Shown: one piece after another, positions 18,261 through 27,622 of the stretch | How the letters are laid out: each line of letters opens with the position of its first letter | Position numbering within the stretch: the first letter of the stretch is position 1 | Assembly (NCBI RefSeq): GCF_032062245.1 | Contig: NZ_DAMBQF010000001.1 | Coordinates: 62,001 to 126,000, forward strand | Length of the DNA stretch: 64,000 bases | Direction of reading: 5' to 3' | From: Soonwooa sp032062245 | GTDB taxonomy: Bacteria; Bacteroidota; Bacteroidia; Flavobacteriales; Weeksellaceae | Notes under the pieces: generated by a model | Databases searched by the model: none | What the model was told of the DNA's origin: nothing | What the model saw: the letters and a program-made list of their open reading frames with translations, nothing else | Translations under genes and position numbers: made by a program

Positions 18261-21023
18261 ATGAGCGTTTATACAGATTATCTTCAAGAGATTGAAGAAA
18301 GAAAAGGTCAAGGTTTGCATCCAAAACCAATTGACGGAGCAGAACTTACAAGCGAAATCATCGCACAAATTAAAGATTCCAACAATCCGAACAGAGCGGA
18401 TTCTATTCAGTTTTTAATTTACAACACACTTCCAGGTACGACGCCTGCTGCGGGTGTAAAGGCTAAATTTTTGAAAGAAATTATTCTTGATGAAACTGCA
18501 GTTGCGGAAATTACACCAACTTTTGCGTTCGAATTGTTGTCGCACATGAAAGGTGGCCCGTCTATCGAGGCTCTTTTAGATTTGGCTTTAGGAAACGATG
18601 AAGCAATTGCAAAACAAGCTGCTGAAGTTCTTAAAACTCAGGTTTTCTTGTATGACGCCGATACAGCGCGTTTAGCAGATGCTTATAAAGCTGGAAACGC
18701 GATTGCAAAAGACATTCTTGAAAGTTATGCAAAAGCAGAATTCTTCACAAAACTTCCAGAAGTTGCTGAAGAAATTAAAATCGTAACATTCATCGCTGGT
18801 GAAGGAGATATTTCTACTGATTTATTGTCGCCAGGTAACCAAGCGCACTCGCGTTCTGACAGAGAATTGCATGGGAAATGTATGATTACGCCAGAAGCTC
18901 AGGAGCAGATTCGTGCGTTACAAGCACAACATCCTGATGCGAGCGTGATGCTTATCGCAGAAAAAGGAACTATGGGTGTTGGTTCTTCTCGTATGTCGGG
19001 CGTTAACAACGTTGCACTTTGGACAGGGAAACAAGCATCACCTTACGTACCTTTCGTGAATATCGCACCGATTGTTGGTGGAACGAATGGTATTTCTCCG
19101 ATTTTCTTAACGACAGTTGATGTAACTGGAGGTATCGGAATCGACCTTAAAAACTGGACAAAAAAAGTAGATGAAAACGGAAATGTTGTTCGTAACGAAA
19201 ATGATGAACCTATTTTAGAAGAGGTTTATTCGGTTGCAACAGGTACAGTTTTAACCATAAATACGAAGACTAAAAAATTATACAACGGCGACCAAGAATT
19301 AATTGACATCGCTCGTTCTTTAACACCGCAAAAAATGGAATTCATCAAAGCGGGTGGTTCTTATGCGATTGTTTTCGGAAAGAAAATTCAAACTTTTGCA
19401 GCACAAACTTTAGGTGTTGAAGCGCCAACAGTTTTTGCTCCAGCAAAAGAAATTTCAATAGACGGTCAAGGTTTAACCGCTGTTGAAAAAATCTTCAACA
19501 AAAATGCTGTTGGTGTAACGCCAGGAAAAACATTACACGCAGGTTCAGACGTTCGTGTAAAAGTAAATATCGTTGGTTCTCAAGATACAACTGGTTTGAT
19601 GACAGCTCAAGAGCTTGAATCTATGGCGGCCACTGTTATTTCACCGATCGTTGATGGAGCTTACCAATCTGGATGCCACACCGCTTCGGTTTGGGACAAA
19701 AAAGCCCAAACCAACATTCCTAAATTGATGAAATTTATGAATGATTTTGGGGTGATTACAGCAAGAGACCCGAAAGGTGAATATCATGCAATGACCGACG
19801 TTATTCACAAAGTTTTGAATGATATTACGATTGACGAATGGGCAATTATCATCGGGGGAGATTCGCACACGAGAATGTCGAAAGGTGTTGCTTTTGGAGC
19901 CGATTCAGGGACTGTAGCTTTGGCTTTGGCGACTGGTGAAGCGTCTATGCCAATTCCAGAATCTGTGAAAGTGACTTTCAAAGGTGAAATGAAACCGTAC
20001 ATGGATTTCCGTGACGTGGTTCATGCAACTCAAGCGCAGATGTTGAAGCAATTTGATGGTGAAAACGTTTTCCAAGGAAGAATTATCGAAGTTCATATCG
20101 GTACTTTATTAGCCGATCAAGCCTTTACATTCACTGACTGGACGGCGGAAATGAAAGCGAAAGCGTCAATCTGTATTTCACAAGACGATACTTTAATTCA
20201 ATCTTTAGAAATTGCGAAATCTAGAATTCAGATTATGATTAATAAAGGAATGGATAATCATAATAAAGTTCTACAAGGTCTTATCGATAAAGCAAACAAG
20301 CGTATCGAAGAAATTAAATCTGGTTCTAAACCAGCACTTCAACCCGATGCGAATGCAAAATATTACGCTGAAGTGGTAATTGATTTGGATATCATCAACG
20401 AGCCAATGATTGCCGATCCAGACGTAAATAATGAAGATGTTTCTAAACGTTATACGCACGACACAATTCGTGATTTGACGTATTACGGCGGAACAAAAGC
20501 GGTAGATTTAGGTTTCGTAGGTTCTTGTATGGTTCACAAAGATGACCTTAAAATCGTTTCGCAAATGTTGAGAAATGTTGAGAAAAAAGAAGGTGAAGTT
20601 AAATTCAACGCGCCATTAGTTGTTGCAGCACCTACGTACAACATTATCGACGAATTGAAAGCAGAAGGCGATTGGGAAATGCTTCAAAAATATTCTGGAT
20701 TCGAATTTAATGACGATGCACCGAAAAATGCAGCTCGTACAGAATACGAAAACATCATGTATCTGGAACGTCCGGGATGTAACCTTTGTATGGGTAACCA
20801 AGAAAAAGCGGAAAAAGGAGATACGGTAATGGCGACTTCTACGCGTCTTTTCCAAGGTCGTGTGGTTGAAGACAGAGATGGCAAAAAAGGAGAATCTTTA
20901 TTGGCTTCTACTCCAGTGGTTGTACTTTCGGCTATTTTGGGTAGAATTCCGAATATCGAAGAATACCAAGATGCTGTTGAAGGTATCAATTTAACGAAAT
21001 TCACGCCGATTTCTTGTCACTAA
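18261..21023 (+). CDS. acnB: Bifunctional aconitate hydratase 2 / 2-methylisocitrate dehydratase
   Basis: 920 residues of the AcnB type: N-terminal HEAT-like domain, then the swivel and catalytic aconitase domains. The three cluster-ligand cysteines are visible as GSCMVH (Cys756) and GCNLCMGNQ (Cys840, Cys843) near the C-terminus, the arrangement specific to AcnB. It isomerises citrate and isocitrate in the TCA cycle and may dehydrate 2-methylcitrate-pathway intermediates. It is somewhat longer than E. coli AcnB (865 residues). A second, different aconitase gene follows 306 bp downstream on the same strand. Confidence 0.97.
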   Translation: MSVYTDYLQEIEERKGQGLHPKPIDGAELTSEIIAQIKDSNNPNRADSIQFLIYNTLPGTTPAAGVKAKFLKEIILDETAVAEITPTFAFELLSHMKGGPSIEALLDLALGNDEAIAKQAAEVLKTQVFLYDADTARLADAYKAGNAIAKDILESYAKAEFFTKLPEVAEEIKIVTFIAGEGDISTDLLSPGNQAHSRSDRELHGKCMITPEAQEQIRALQAQHPDASVMLIAEKGTMGVGSSRMSGVNNVALWTGKQASPYVPFVNIAPIVGGTNGISPIFLTTVDVTGGIGIDLKNWTKKVDENGNVVRNENDEPILEEVYSVATGTVLTINTKTKKLYNGDQELIDIARSLTPQKMEFIKAGGSYAIVFGKKIQTFAAQTLGVEAPTVFAPAKEISIDGQGLTAVEKIFNKNAVGVTPGKTLHAGSDVRVKVNIVGSQDTTGLMTAQELESMAATVISPIVDGAYQSGCHTASVWDKKAQTNIPKLMKFMNDFGVITARDPKGEYHAMTDVIHKVLNDITIDEWAIIIGGDSHTRMSKGVAFGADSGTVALALATGEASMPIPESVKVTFKGEMKPYMDFRDVVHATQAQMLKQFDGENVFQGRIIEVHIGTLLADQAFTFTDWTAEMKAKASICISQDDTLIQSLEIAKSRIQIMINKGMDNHNKVLQGLIDKANKRIEEIKSGSKPALQPDANAKYYAEVVIDLDIINEPMIADPDVNNEDVSKRYTHDTIRDLTYYGGTKAVDLGFVGSCMVHKDDLKIVSQMLRNVEKKEGEVKFNAPLVVAAPTYNIIDELKAEGDWEMLQKYSGFEFNDDAPKNAARTEYENIMYLERPGCNLCMGNQEKAEKGDTVMATSTRLFQGRVVEDRDGKKGESLLASTPVVVLSAILGRIPNIEEYQDAVEGINLTKFTPISCH

Positions 21024-21043
21024 GAAACCCTTGAATAAATACA

Positions 21044-21076
21044 AAAGACTGCTCGATTTGGGCAGTCTTTTTTTGT
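21044..21076 (+). terminator. Rho-independent terminator after acnB
   Basis: Perfect 9-bp stem AAAGACTGC / GCAGTCTTT followed by a T tract, 20 bp beyond the acnB stop. Confidence 0.85.
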
Positions 21077-21329
21077 TTAATTGAAATATCCAAAAATTGT
21101 TGCGATAGGCATTTTCAACTAAAACAAGTTTGCTTGGCATAGAATTCCCATCATAATTAAAGCTCTTAAAATTGATTTTAATTCAAAATAGAGATGTCAA
21201 TTTGTCAATTTTGATTCTTATTTAAAATCAATCTTAATAACAAACTGAATTCGAATAAGTTCTAAATTATCACTAATTTTAGAAGTCGATTTTAAAACAT
21301 TTCAAAGTATAATATTAAAAAATTAAAGT
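21077..21329. other. AT-rich intergenic region between the two aconitase genes
   Basis: Only AT-rich sequence containing short TTTTAAAATC/GATTTTAA-like words (for example 'AAATTGATTTTAATTC' and 'TTTAAAATCAATCTTAAT'). I see no reading frame, clear promoter consensus or RNA structure. It presumably carries the promoter of the second aconitase. Confidence 0.4.
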
Positions 21330-23600
21330 ATGATTTTTGACCTTGATATGATCAAAAAAGTGTACGAACGTTACCCAGAAAGAATCGCTGTTGCGAGAAA
21401 AGTTGTGGGAAAACCTTTGACACTTGCTGAGAAAATTCTTTACGCACACCTTTGGGAAGGTAACGCAACACAAGCTTACGAAAGAGGAAACTCGTATGTA
21501 GATTTCGCACCAGACAGAGTGGCGATGCAGGATGCTACGGCTCAGATGGCGTTATTGCAATTTATGCAAGCTGGAAAAGCGAAAGTTGCGGTTCCATCTA
21601 CAGCACACGCTGACCACCTTATCCAAGCGAGAGTTGGTGCTGAAGCAGATTTACAAGAAGGAATTAATAAGAATTCGGAGGTTTTCAACTTCTTAAGTTC
21701 TGTTTGTGATAAATACGGAATCGGTTTCTGGAAGCCAGGAGCAGGGATTATTCACCAAGTGGTTTTAGAAAACTACGCTTTCCCTGGTGGAATGATGATT
21801 GGTACCGATTCGCACACAGTTAATGCAGGAGGTTTAGGAATGGTAGCCATTGGTGTTGGTGGTGCAGATGCGGTTGACGTAATGGCTGGAATGGCTTGGG
21901 AACTGAAAATGCCAAAACTTATTGGTGTTAAATTAACGGGTAAAATGAGCGGATGGACTTCTGCAAAAGACGTTATACTAAAAGTTGCTGGTATTTTAAC
22001 CGTAAAAGGTGGAACTGGTTGCATCGTTGAATATTTCGGTGAAGGTGCAGAATCTCTTTCTGCAACTGGAAAAGGAACAATTTGTAACATGGGAGCAGAA
22101 ATCGGTGCTACGACTTCTACTTTCGGTTACGATGATTCTATGAGAAGATATTTGGCTGCAACAGGAAGACAGGATGTTGTAGATGCTGCCGACAAAATCG
22201 CAGAACATTTAACCGGTGACGCAGAAGTTTACGCAAATCCTGAACAATATTTCGATCAAGTTATTGAAATCAATCTTTCTGAATTAACTCCACACCTTAA
22301 CGGACCATTCACGCCAGATTTAGCAACACCAGTTGCTGAATTTAGAGCAAAAGCAGAAGCTAACGGATGGCCTTTGGAAGTTGAATGGGCATTAATCGGA
22401 TCTTGTACCAACTCATCTTACGAGGATTTATCAAGAGCGGCTTCAATTGTTGAAGACGCTGTTGCTAAAGGAGTGAAACCAAAAGCGATTTTGGGAATCA
22501 ACCCAGGTTCTGAGCAAGTGAAATTCACTGCAGAAAGAGATGGTTTCTTGGATTCATTTAGAAAATTCGAAAACGCAAGAATATTTACCAACGCTTGTGG
22601 ACCTTGTATTGGACAATGGGATAGAGAAGGTGCTGAAAAAGCTGAGAAAAACTCAATTATTCATTCTTTCAACAGAAACTTTGCAAAAAGAGCGGATGGA
22701 AACCCAAATACACACGCTTTCGTAGCTTCTCCAGAAATGGTTGCGGCGGTTGCAATTTCGGGTCGATTAGATTTTAACCCAATTACAGATACCTTAACGA
22801 ACGAAGCTGGTGAGCAAGTGAAATTAGACGAGCCAAAAGGTTCTGAACTTCCTGCAAAAGGTTTCGCAGTAGATGATAACGGTTATCAAGCGCCGTCTGA
22901 AGATGGTTCTAATGTACAAGTTGTTGTTAGTCCAACTTCGGATAGACTTCAGTTGTTAGAAGAATTCCCAGCATGGGACGGATTGAACATTACAGGAGCT
23001 TTTGTATTAATTAAAGCTTTCGGAAAATGTACAACCGACCATATTTCTATGGCTGGACCTTGGTTGAAATACAGAGGTCATTTGGATAATATTTCGAACA
23101 ATATGTTAATTGGAGCCGTAAACGCTTACAATATGGAAACCAACAAGGTAAAGAACCAATTAACCGGTGCTTATGGTGAAGTTCCTGCAGTAGCAAGAGC
23201 TTATAAAGCAGCAGGTGTTCCTTCTATTGTTATTGGTGACGAAAATTACGGCGAAGGTTCTTCAAGAGAGCACGCTGCAATGGAACCGAGACATCTTGGT
23301 GTGAAAGCAGTTTTGGTAAAATCTTTCGCTCGTATCCACGAAACTAACCTAAAAAAACAAGGGATGTTGGCTCTTACTTTCGCTGACAAAGCGGACTATG
23401 ACAAAGTAAGAGAAGATGACGTTGTGAATTTCTTGGATTTGGACAAATTTGCCCCAAGAAAACAATTGACTTTAGAATTTGTTCACAACGATGGAACTAA
23501 AGATATCGTTATGGCAAACCACACGTACAACGAGCAACAAATTGATTGGTTCAAAGCGGGTTCTGCCTTGAATTTAATTAAAAGAATGGAAGCGAATTAA
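21330..23600 (+). CDS. Aconitate hydratase (mitochondrial-type)
   Basis: 756 residues, the length of mitochondrial aconitase and shorter than the AcnA/IRP1 type (about 890). The iron-sulfur ligands are in IGSCTNSSYED (Cys359) and NACGPCIGQW (Cys423, Cys426). C-terminal swivel-domain motifs 'GENYGEGSSREHAAMEPRHL' are intact (with Asp in place of Gly at the first position: 'GDENYGEGSSRE'). It catalyses citrate to isocitrate. Having both AcnB and this enzyme side by side implies division of labour (growth phase, oxidative stress or 2-methylcitrate use), which is inference. Confidence 0.96.
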   Translation: MIFDLDMIKKVYERYPERIAVARKVVGKPLTLAEKILYAHLWEGNATQAYERGNSYVDFAPDRVAMQDATAQMALLQFMQAGKAKVAVPSTAHADHLIQARVGAEADLQEGINKNSEVFNFLSSVCDKYGIGFWKPGAGIIHQVVLENYAFPGGMMIGTDSHTVNAGGLGMVAIGVGGADAVDVMAGMAWELKMPKLIGVKLTGKMSGWTSAKDVILKVAGILTVKGGTGCIVEYFGEGAESLSATGKGTICNMGAEIGATTSTFGYDDSMRRYLAATGRQDVVDAADKIAEHLTGDAEVYANPEQYFDQVIEINLSELTPHLNGPFTPDLATPVAEFRAKAEANGWPLEVEWALIGSCTNSSYEDLSRAASIVEDAVAKGVKPKAILGINPGSEQVKFTAERDGFLDSFRKFENARIFTNACGPCIGQWDREGAEKAEKNSIIHSFNRNFAKRADGNPNTHAFVASPEMVAAVAISGRLDFNPITDTLTNEAGEQVKLDEPKGSELPAKGFAVDDNGYQAPSEDGSNVQVVVSPTSDRLQLLEEFPAWDGLNITGAFVLIKAFGKCTTDHISMAGPWLKYRGHLDNISNNMLIGAVNAYNMETNKVKNQLTGAYGEVPAVARAYKAAGVPSIVIGDENYGEGSSREHAAMEPRHLGVKAVLVKSFARIHETNLKKQGMLALTFADKADYDKVREDDVVNFLDLDKFAPRKQLTLEFVHNDGTKDIVMANHTYNEQQIDWFKAGSALNLIKRMEAN

Positions 23601-23622
23601 TTTTGCTTTCAATATAAAATTA

Positions 23623-23652
23623 AAACCACTCCAAAACGGGGTGGCTTTTTTG
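23623..23652 (+). terminator. Rho-independent terminator after the second aconitase gene
   Basis: Hairpin AAACCACTCC / GGGGTGGCTTT with an AAAAC loop, followed by T residues. It can also serve the convergent minus-strand gene ending at 23670. Confidence 0.85.
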
Positions 23653-23669
23653 TTCTAAATAAAGTTTTT

Positions 23670-24104
23670 TTACTTACGGTCAGGATAATATGATCGAATC
23701 AACTTTTCTGGTGAAAGCTCAATTATTGCAAGACCATTAGAAATAAGTAAATAACTTACTTTTATTTTGGATAAAGTTAGTTTTTCAATTAGCGTATTAG
23801 CAGTTTCATCATTCTTAATAGCAGAAATTTCGACATTTTTTAAGACCATCCCTTTTCCTTTTGCGTCTATAAAACCATTAATAGCTGCAGAATTAGGAAT
23901 GAAAATAACAACGGAGTTTCTGTCATCATGCATAGTTTGTAAAAAGAGTATTTCAAGTTGTTTTTCAAAACCTTTTTGCATACTTGTACCGACAATTACT
24001 TTATCCGAACCATCGACGAATTTACCGAATTGCATTGTTTTGTTAGAAACTTCTAGTAAGGATTTAGAAGCCAATTGCAGATCAAAATTTTCAAAAGTTT
24101 TCAT
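23670..24104 (-). CDS. Uncharacterised protein
   Basis: 144 residues from the ATG at 24104 (MKTFENFDLQLASK); the frame is open further, with ATGs at 24188 and 24227, but those would intrude on the promoter space of the divergent receptor gene. Mixed alpha/beta sequence with no signal peptide or membrane segment: 'KQLEILFLQTMHDDRNSVVIF', 'MVLKNVEISAIKNDETANTL', ending 'EKLIRSYYPDRK'. I do not recognise a family. It lies convergent to the aconitase gene and divergent from an outer-membrane receptor gene. Confidence 0.6.
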   Translation of the reverse strand: MKTFENFDLQLASKSLLEVSNKTMQFGKFVDGSDKVIVGTSMQKGFEKQLEILFLQTMHDDRNSVVIFIPNSAAINGFIDAKGKGMVLKNVEISAIKNDETANTLIEKLTLSKIKVSYLLISNGLAIIELSPEKLIRSYYPDRK

Positions 24105-24296
24105 GGCATTATAATTTTCTGTTAAAGTGACAATAAATTTGAAATTTGCATCCGTAAAAACCCCAAATTTTAATAGTGAAGTCCTCATCAACGTAAAACC
24201 AACCATAAAGAGATAGAACAATGACAATTATCATTATTTAGAAATAATTTGTAACAAATGCAAAAATTTTTTGTCTAATTGCGTAGACAAGCATTT

Positions 24297-26492
24297 ATGA
24301 ACAAAAGAATTATTTTAGCAGCGAGTTTATTTTTGAGCGTTCAAGTTGCGTTTGCGCAAGAAACTAAAAAAGATAATCCGAAGGAAAAACAAATAGAAGA
24401 GGTTACAATAACCAAAACTAAAAAAGCTGTCGAGCAAAAGGCTGACAGAACAATTTTCGACTTTTCCGAACAAGCAAGCCTTAATTCAGGCTCATCTTTA
24501 GAAGGAATTAAAAAACTTCCAGGTATGGTGGTTACAGACATCGCAGGAATGATGTATCAGGGAAAACCGCTCCAAGTCTACATGGATGGACGACCACTTA
24601 ACATTTCGACCAACGATTTAACTGCTTTCCTTGAAGGCATGCCTGCATCGGCGATTGAGCGTGTGGAAGTTGTGACGCAACCAGGAGCGGAATTTCCTGC
24701 AACTTCTGGTGGCGCTATTCTAAATATTATTACTTCAAAATCTGCAAAAAATTATTTAACAGCAACATATTCTGGAGGTTATAGATTTTCGGATTATGAT
24801 AAATTCAGAAATAGATTTAACAATAGTATTGTTTTAAATTCTAGAAATAAAGTTTTTGGATGGCAATTCAGTGCTGGTCAAACTTACGCAGAAGCTTTTT
24901 CTAGCAACCAAATGGACGATTTATCGAGAGGTTTTGGTGACAAATATTCTCGCGGATATTTTGCAAAAGCGGCTTTAACTTTCGATTTAGGAAAAGATAG
25001 ATTATTATTAAATTACGATTATTATAAAGCAAACAACGACGCTTACAACAATTCGGACGGAACATCTATGATCGAATCGCCGATCGGATCAGGAAATAAT
25101 GTTGTTGCTAATTATCTAAACATCGGAAAAAGCAAAACCAAAAGCGACCGAAACGAAATTACGGCAACTTATCAGAAAAGATTTGATGATAAAAACCAAA
25201 AGTTAGACATCAAAGCCAATTATTCTAGTTTCAAATCAACTTTTGACCAAACAGGACAAAACTCATTTTATACACCAACTGGCACACAGATTTTTGGAGC
25301 TGATATGGACAATGCGTCCGATCAAAACTACTACAACCTTCGCGTCGACTATTCGCAACCGATAAAATTGTTGGATGAAGGTAAAATTAGTTTTGGAGGC
25401 TTGTACGAAAAGACGGATTTTACAACAGATTTTCTTGGCATTAAAAACTTAGATTATCAAAGACAAACGGCTGCAACTTATGCAGAATTAAATACGAAGA
25501 TTAAAAAATTTACTTTTATCGCTGGTCTTAGAGCTGAAGATTACGACATTTCTGGTAAATCTTTGAATTTAAGAAAAAACCAATGGGATGATTTAACGCC
25601 TTTCAAAAGGTTTGAATTGTTCCCAAATGCTAGCATGCAATATGATTTTGCAAAAAGCTTGTATTTTAATTTAAACTATAACCGAAAAATCAGTTTGCCA
25701 TCAACTGGTCAATTGAACCCGAACAACACGACTTTCCAAAATCCGAATGTTAGCATTTCTGGTAACCCAAATGTGCAACCGACGATTTACAACAACTTCG
25801 AAGCTAAAATTAGCGCATTCGATTATGCCTTTATCAGCTATAACGTGAGCAGCGTGAAAGACCAAGTGATGATGTATGTGGAACGCGACGGCTACAGCAT
25901 TTCGCAGACCAATGTTAACATCCATAGTTTGACACAACACAGCTTTAATGTGGGACTTCCCGTTCCGTTTATGATTTTCTCGAAACCGTTTAGCGAGATT
26001 ATGAAGTTTAATTTTAATCCTGATAAAATTAATTTCTTGTACTTGTATGCAGGTTATCAATTCCAAGACATCAAAGAAATTACGGATAAAAAAGGCATGT
26101 GGTTTTTCAATGTAGCTGGACAATTTATTCTTCCCTACAATATTAAATTTGCGCCGAATTTCTCTTATTCAACAAAAGGAAATTACTATTTCTTCCAATC
26201 GACACAACCAATTATGAATCGTGTTGACCTTAATTTCAGCAAGAAATTTAATAAAGATAGAATTACTGTAAGCTTGTTTGCAAATGATATTTTCAACAGT
26301 TCGAGAATGAATTTCAAAACGGTTAATACTGCAACGCCGATTTATCTGCAAAACCGTTGGGACAGCCGAAACTTTGGTTTCTCTATCAACTATAAAATCC
26401 CGACTAAAAATAAGTTAGCAAAAGTTGATCAAAACCTCTTAAATCAAGATACGCCAAAAGAAGACAACGGCGGATTGATGAACCAAAAATAG
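24297..26492 (+). CDS. TonB-dependent receptor / outer membrane beta-barrel protein (OMP_b-brl_3 type)
   Basis: 731 residues from the ATG at 24297 (MNKRIILAASLFLSVQVAFA, a clean signal peptide); six extra residues from 24279 look spurious. A plug-like domain at about 60-160 ('LEGIKKLPGMVVTDI', 'AIERVEVVTQPGAEFPATSG', 'AILNIITSKS') precedes a barrel with the OMP_b-brl_3 pattern ('FNLNYNRKISLPSTGQLNPN'). The plug carries the ALER/AIERVEV signature of the group. Ligand unknown; no carboxypeptidase-like N-terminal domain and no SusD partner is adjacent, which argues against a Sus glycan system. Confidence 0.88.
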   Translation: MNKRIILAASLFLSVQVAFAQETKKDNPKEKQIEEVTITKTKKAVEQKADRTIFDFSEQASLNSGSSLEGIKKLPGMVVTDIAGMMYQGKPLQVYMDGRPLNISTNDLTAFLEGMPASAIERVEVVTQPGAEFPATSGGAILNIITSKSAKNYLTATYSGGYRFSDYDKFRNRFNNSIVLNSRNKVFGWQFSAGQTYAEAFSSNQMDDLSRGFGDKYSRGYFAKAALTFDLGKDRLLLNYDYYKANNDAYNNSDGTSMIESPIGSGNNVVANYLNIGKSKTKSDRNEITATYQKRFDDKNQKLDIKANYSSFKSTFDQTGQNSFYTPTGTQIFGADMDNASDQNYYNLRVDYSQPIKLLDEGKISFGGLYEKTDFTTDFLGIKNLDYQRQTAATYAELNTKIKKFTFIAGLRAEDYDISGKSLNLRKNQWDDLTPFKRFELFPNASMQYDFAKSLYFNLNYNRKISLPSTGQLNPNNTTFQNPNVSISGNPNVQPTIYNNFEAKISAFDYAFISYNVSSVKDQVMMYVERDGYSISQTNVNIHSLTQHSFNVGLPVPFMIFSKPFSEIMKFNFNPDKINFLYLYAGYQFQDIKEITDKKGMWFFNVAGQFILPYNIKFAPNFSYSTKGNYYFFQSTQPIMNRVDLNFSKKFNKDRITVSLFANDIFNSSRMNFKTVNTATPIYLQNRWDSRNFGFSINYKIPTKNKLAKVDQNLLNQDTPKEDNGGLMNQK

Positions 26493-26522
26493 GCACTCAA
26501 TCACACACATTTATATTACTTA

Positions 26523-26555
26523 AAAAAGGCATCCGAAAATTTCGGATGCCTTTTT
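26523..26555. terminator. Bidirectional Rho-independent terminator
   Basis: Perfect palindrome AAAAAGGCATCCGAAA / TTTCGGATGCCTTTTT between the convergent receptor and pseudouridine synthase genes; works in both directions. Confidence 0.9.
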
Positions 26556-26588
26556 AGTATTCTTAATTTTAAAATTTATTTTCTAAAA

Positions 26589-27287
26589 TTACAAATTCTC
26601 ACACGCCTGCCAAACCTTATCATTCTTCGGCAAAGACGCGATGATTTCAATGTCTTCTTTTGTTACAGGATGTACAAAATTCAGTTGTCTTGCGTGAAGA
26701 TTAATGCCCCCATCGGGATTAGAACGCGGCGAACCATATTTGAGATCACCTTTTATTGGCGTTCCGTTTTTTGATAGTTGCGCTCGGATTTGATGATGAC
26801 GACCAGTTTCTAAATCAATTTCTAACAGCAAATAATTGTCCAAAGTTTGAAGCAAATGATAAGTCAGAATCGCTTCTTTTGCACCATCAGTTGGTTTTGA
26901 AAAGACAATCGCTTTATTATTTTTTTCATTCTTTTTAAGATAATTCACCAAACGTTGCGACGTCGGAATCATCTCTTTTGCCACCAAAGCCCAATAGGTT
27001 TTCTTAATTTCTCGATTTGCGACCATTTGTGTTAAACGAGAAAGCGCTTTAGAGGTTTTAGCATAAAGCACCAAACCAGAAGTTGGTCGATCGATACGAT
27101 GTACCAAACCCAAAAATACGTTTCCAGGCTTGTCATCTCTTTTTTTTATAAAATCTTTAATCAATTCTAACAACGACGAATCGCCAGTTTTGTCACCTTG
27201 TACAAGCTGACCAACTTTTTTATTAATCACCATCATGTGATTATCCTCGTAGACGATTTGCGATGCAGAAAATATTTGTTCCGACAT
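26589..27287 (-). CDS. RluA-family RNA pseudouridine synthase
   Basis: 232 residues with the catalytic motif HRIDRPTSGLVLYAKT (Asp of HRxD) and the family blocks 'GRHHQIRAQLSKNGTPIKGD' and 'LHARQLNFVHPVT'. No S4 domain precedes the catalytic core, so it is the short RluA type. It isomerises uridine to pseudouridine in rRNA or tRNA; the exact site is not predictable. The start codon overlaps the stop of the upstream membrane protein gene by one base (TAATG), implying coupled translation. Confidence 0.93.
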   Translation of the reverse strand: MSEQIFSASQIVYEDNHMMVINKKVGQLVQGDKTGDSSLLELIKDFIKKRDDKPGNVFLGLVHRIDRPTSGLVLYAKTSKALSRLTQMVANREIKKTYWALVAKEMIPTSQRLVNYLKKNEKNNKAIVFSKPTDGAKEAILTYHLLQTLDNYLLLEIDLETGRHHQIRAQLSKNGTPIKGDLKYGSPRSNPDGGINLHARQLNFVHPVTKEDIEIIASLPKNDKVWQACENL

Positions 27288-27613
27288 TATTGCTGTGCGT
27301 TTCTGTTACGTCCAAATAATGACATGATAACTCCAGCAATTAATCCGATGGTTTTAATACCTGAAAGTCTTGTCTCAACTGGTAAAAATGCACCAATAAT
27401 ACAAAGTCCAGCTGCGATGTACATTGGGATTTTGAATTTTGGATTCGCTAAAGTTGGCGCTTGTAATACAAAACTTGCACCTACTAAAATGTAAAATAAT
27501 TTATTATAAAAAATATTGTTAAGCTCTGGAGAAAATGGCTGAATCCAACCAACTAATAAACAAGCTAAAGCCGCGAAAGATACGCCAGCTTGTATTGCCA
27601 TAAGGTTTTTCAT
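27287..27613 (-). CDS. Small tetraspan membrane protein of unknown function
   Basis: 108 residues, almost entirely hydrophobic, with four predicted membrane helices ('IQAGVSFAALACLLVGWIQ', 'LFYILVGASFVLQAP', 'PMYIAAGLCIIGAFLPV', 'IKTIGLIAGVIMSLFG') and a short polar tail (RNRNAQQ). It sits 9 bp after panB and overlaps the pseudouridine synthase start by one base, so it belongs to the same transcript. No family recognised. Confidence 0.75.
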   Translation of the reverse strand: MKNLMAIQAGVSFAALACLLVGWIQPFSPELNNIFYNKLFYILVGASFVLQAPTLANPKFKIPMYIAAGLCIIGAFLPVETRLSGIKTIGLIAGVIMSLFGRNRNAQQ

Positions 27614-27622
27614 GTATAAATT

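Noticed and set aside
18261..23600. Duplicate aconitase through misassembly
   Set aside because: The two proteins differ in length, domain order and cysteine motif positions.
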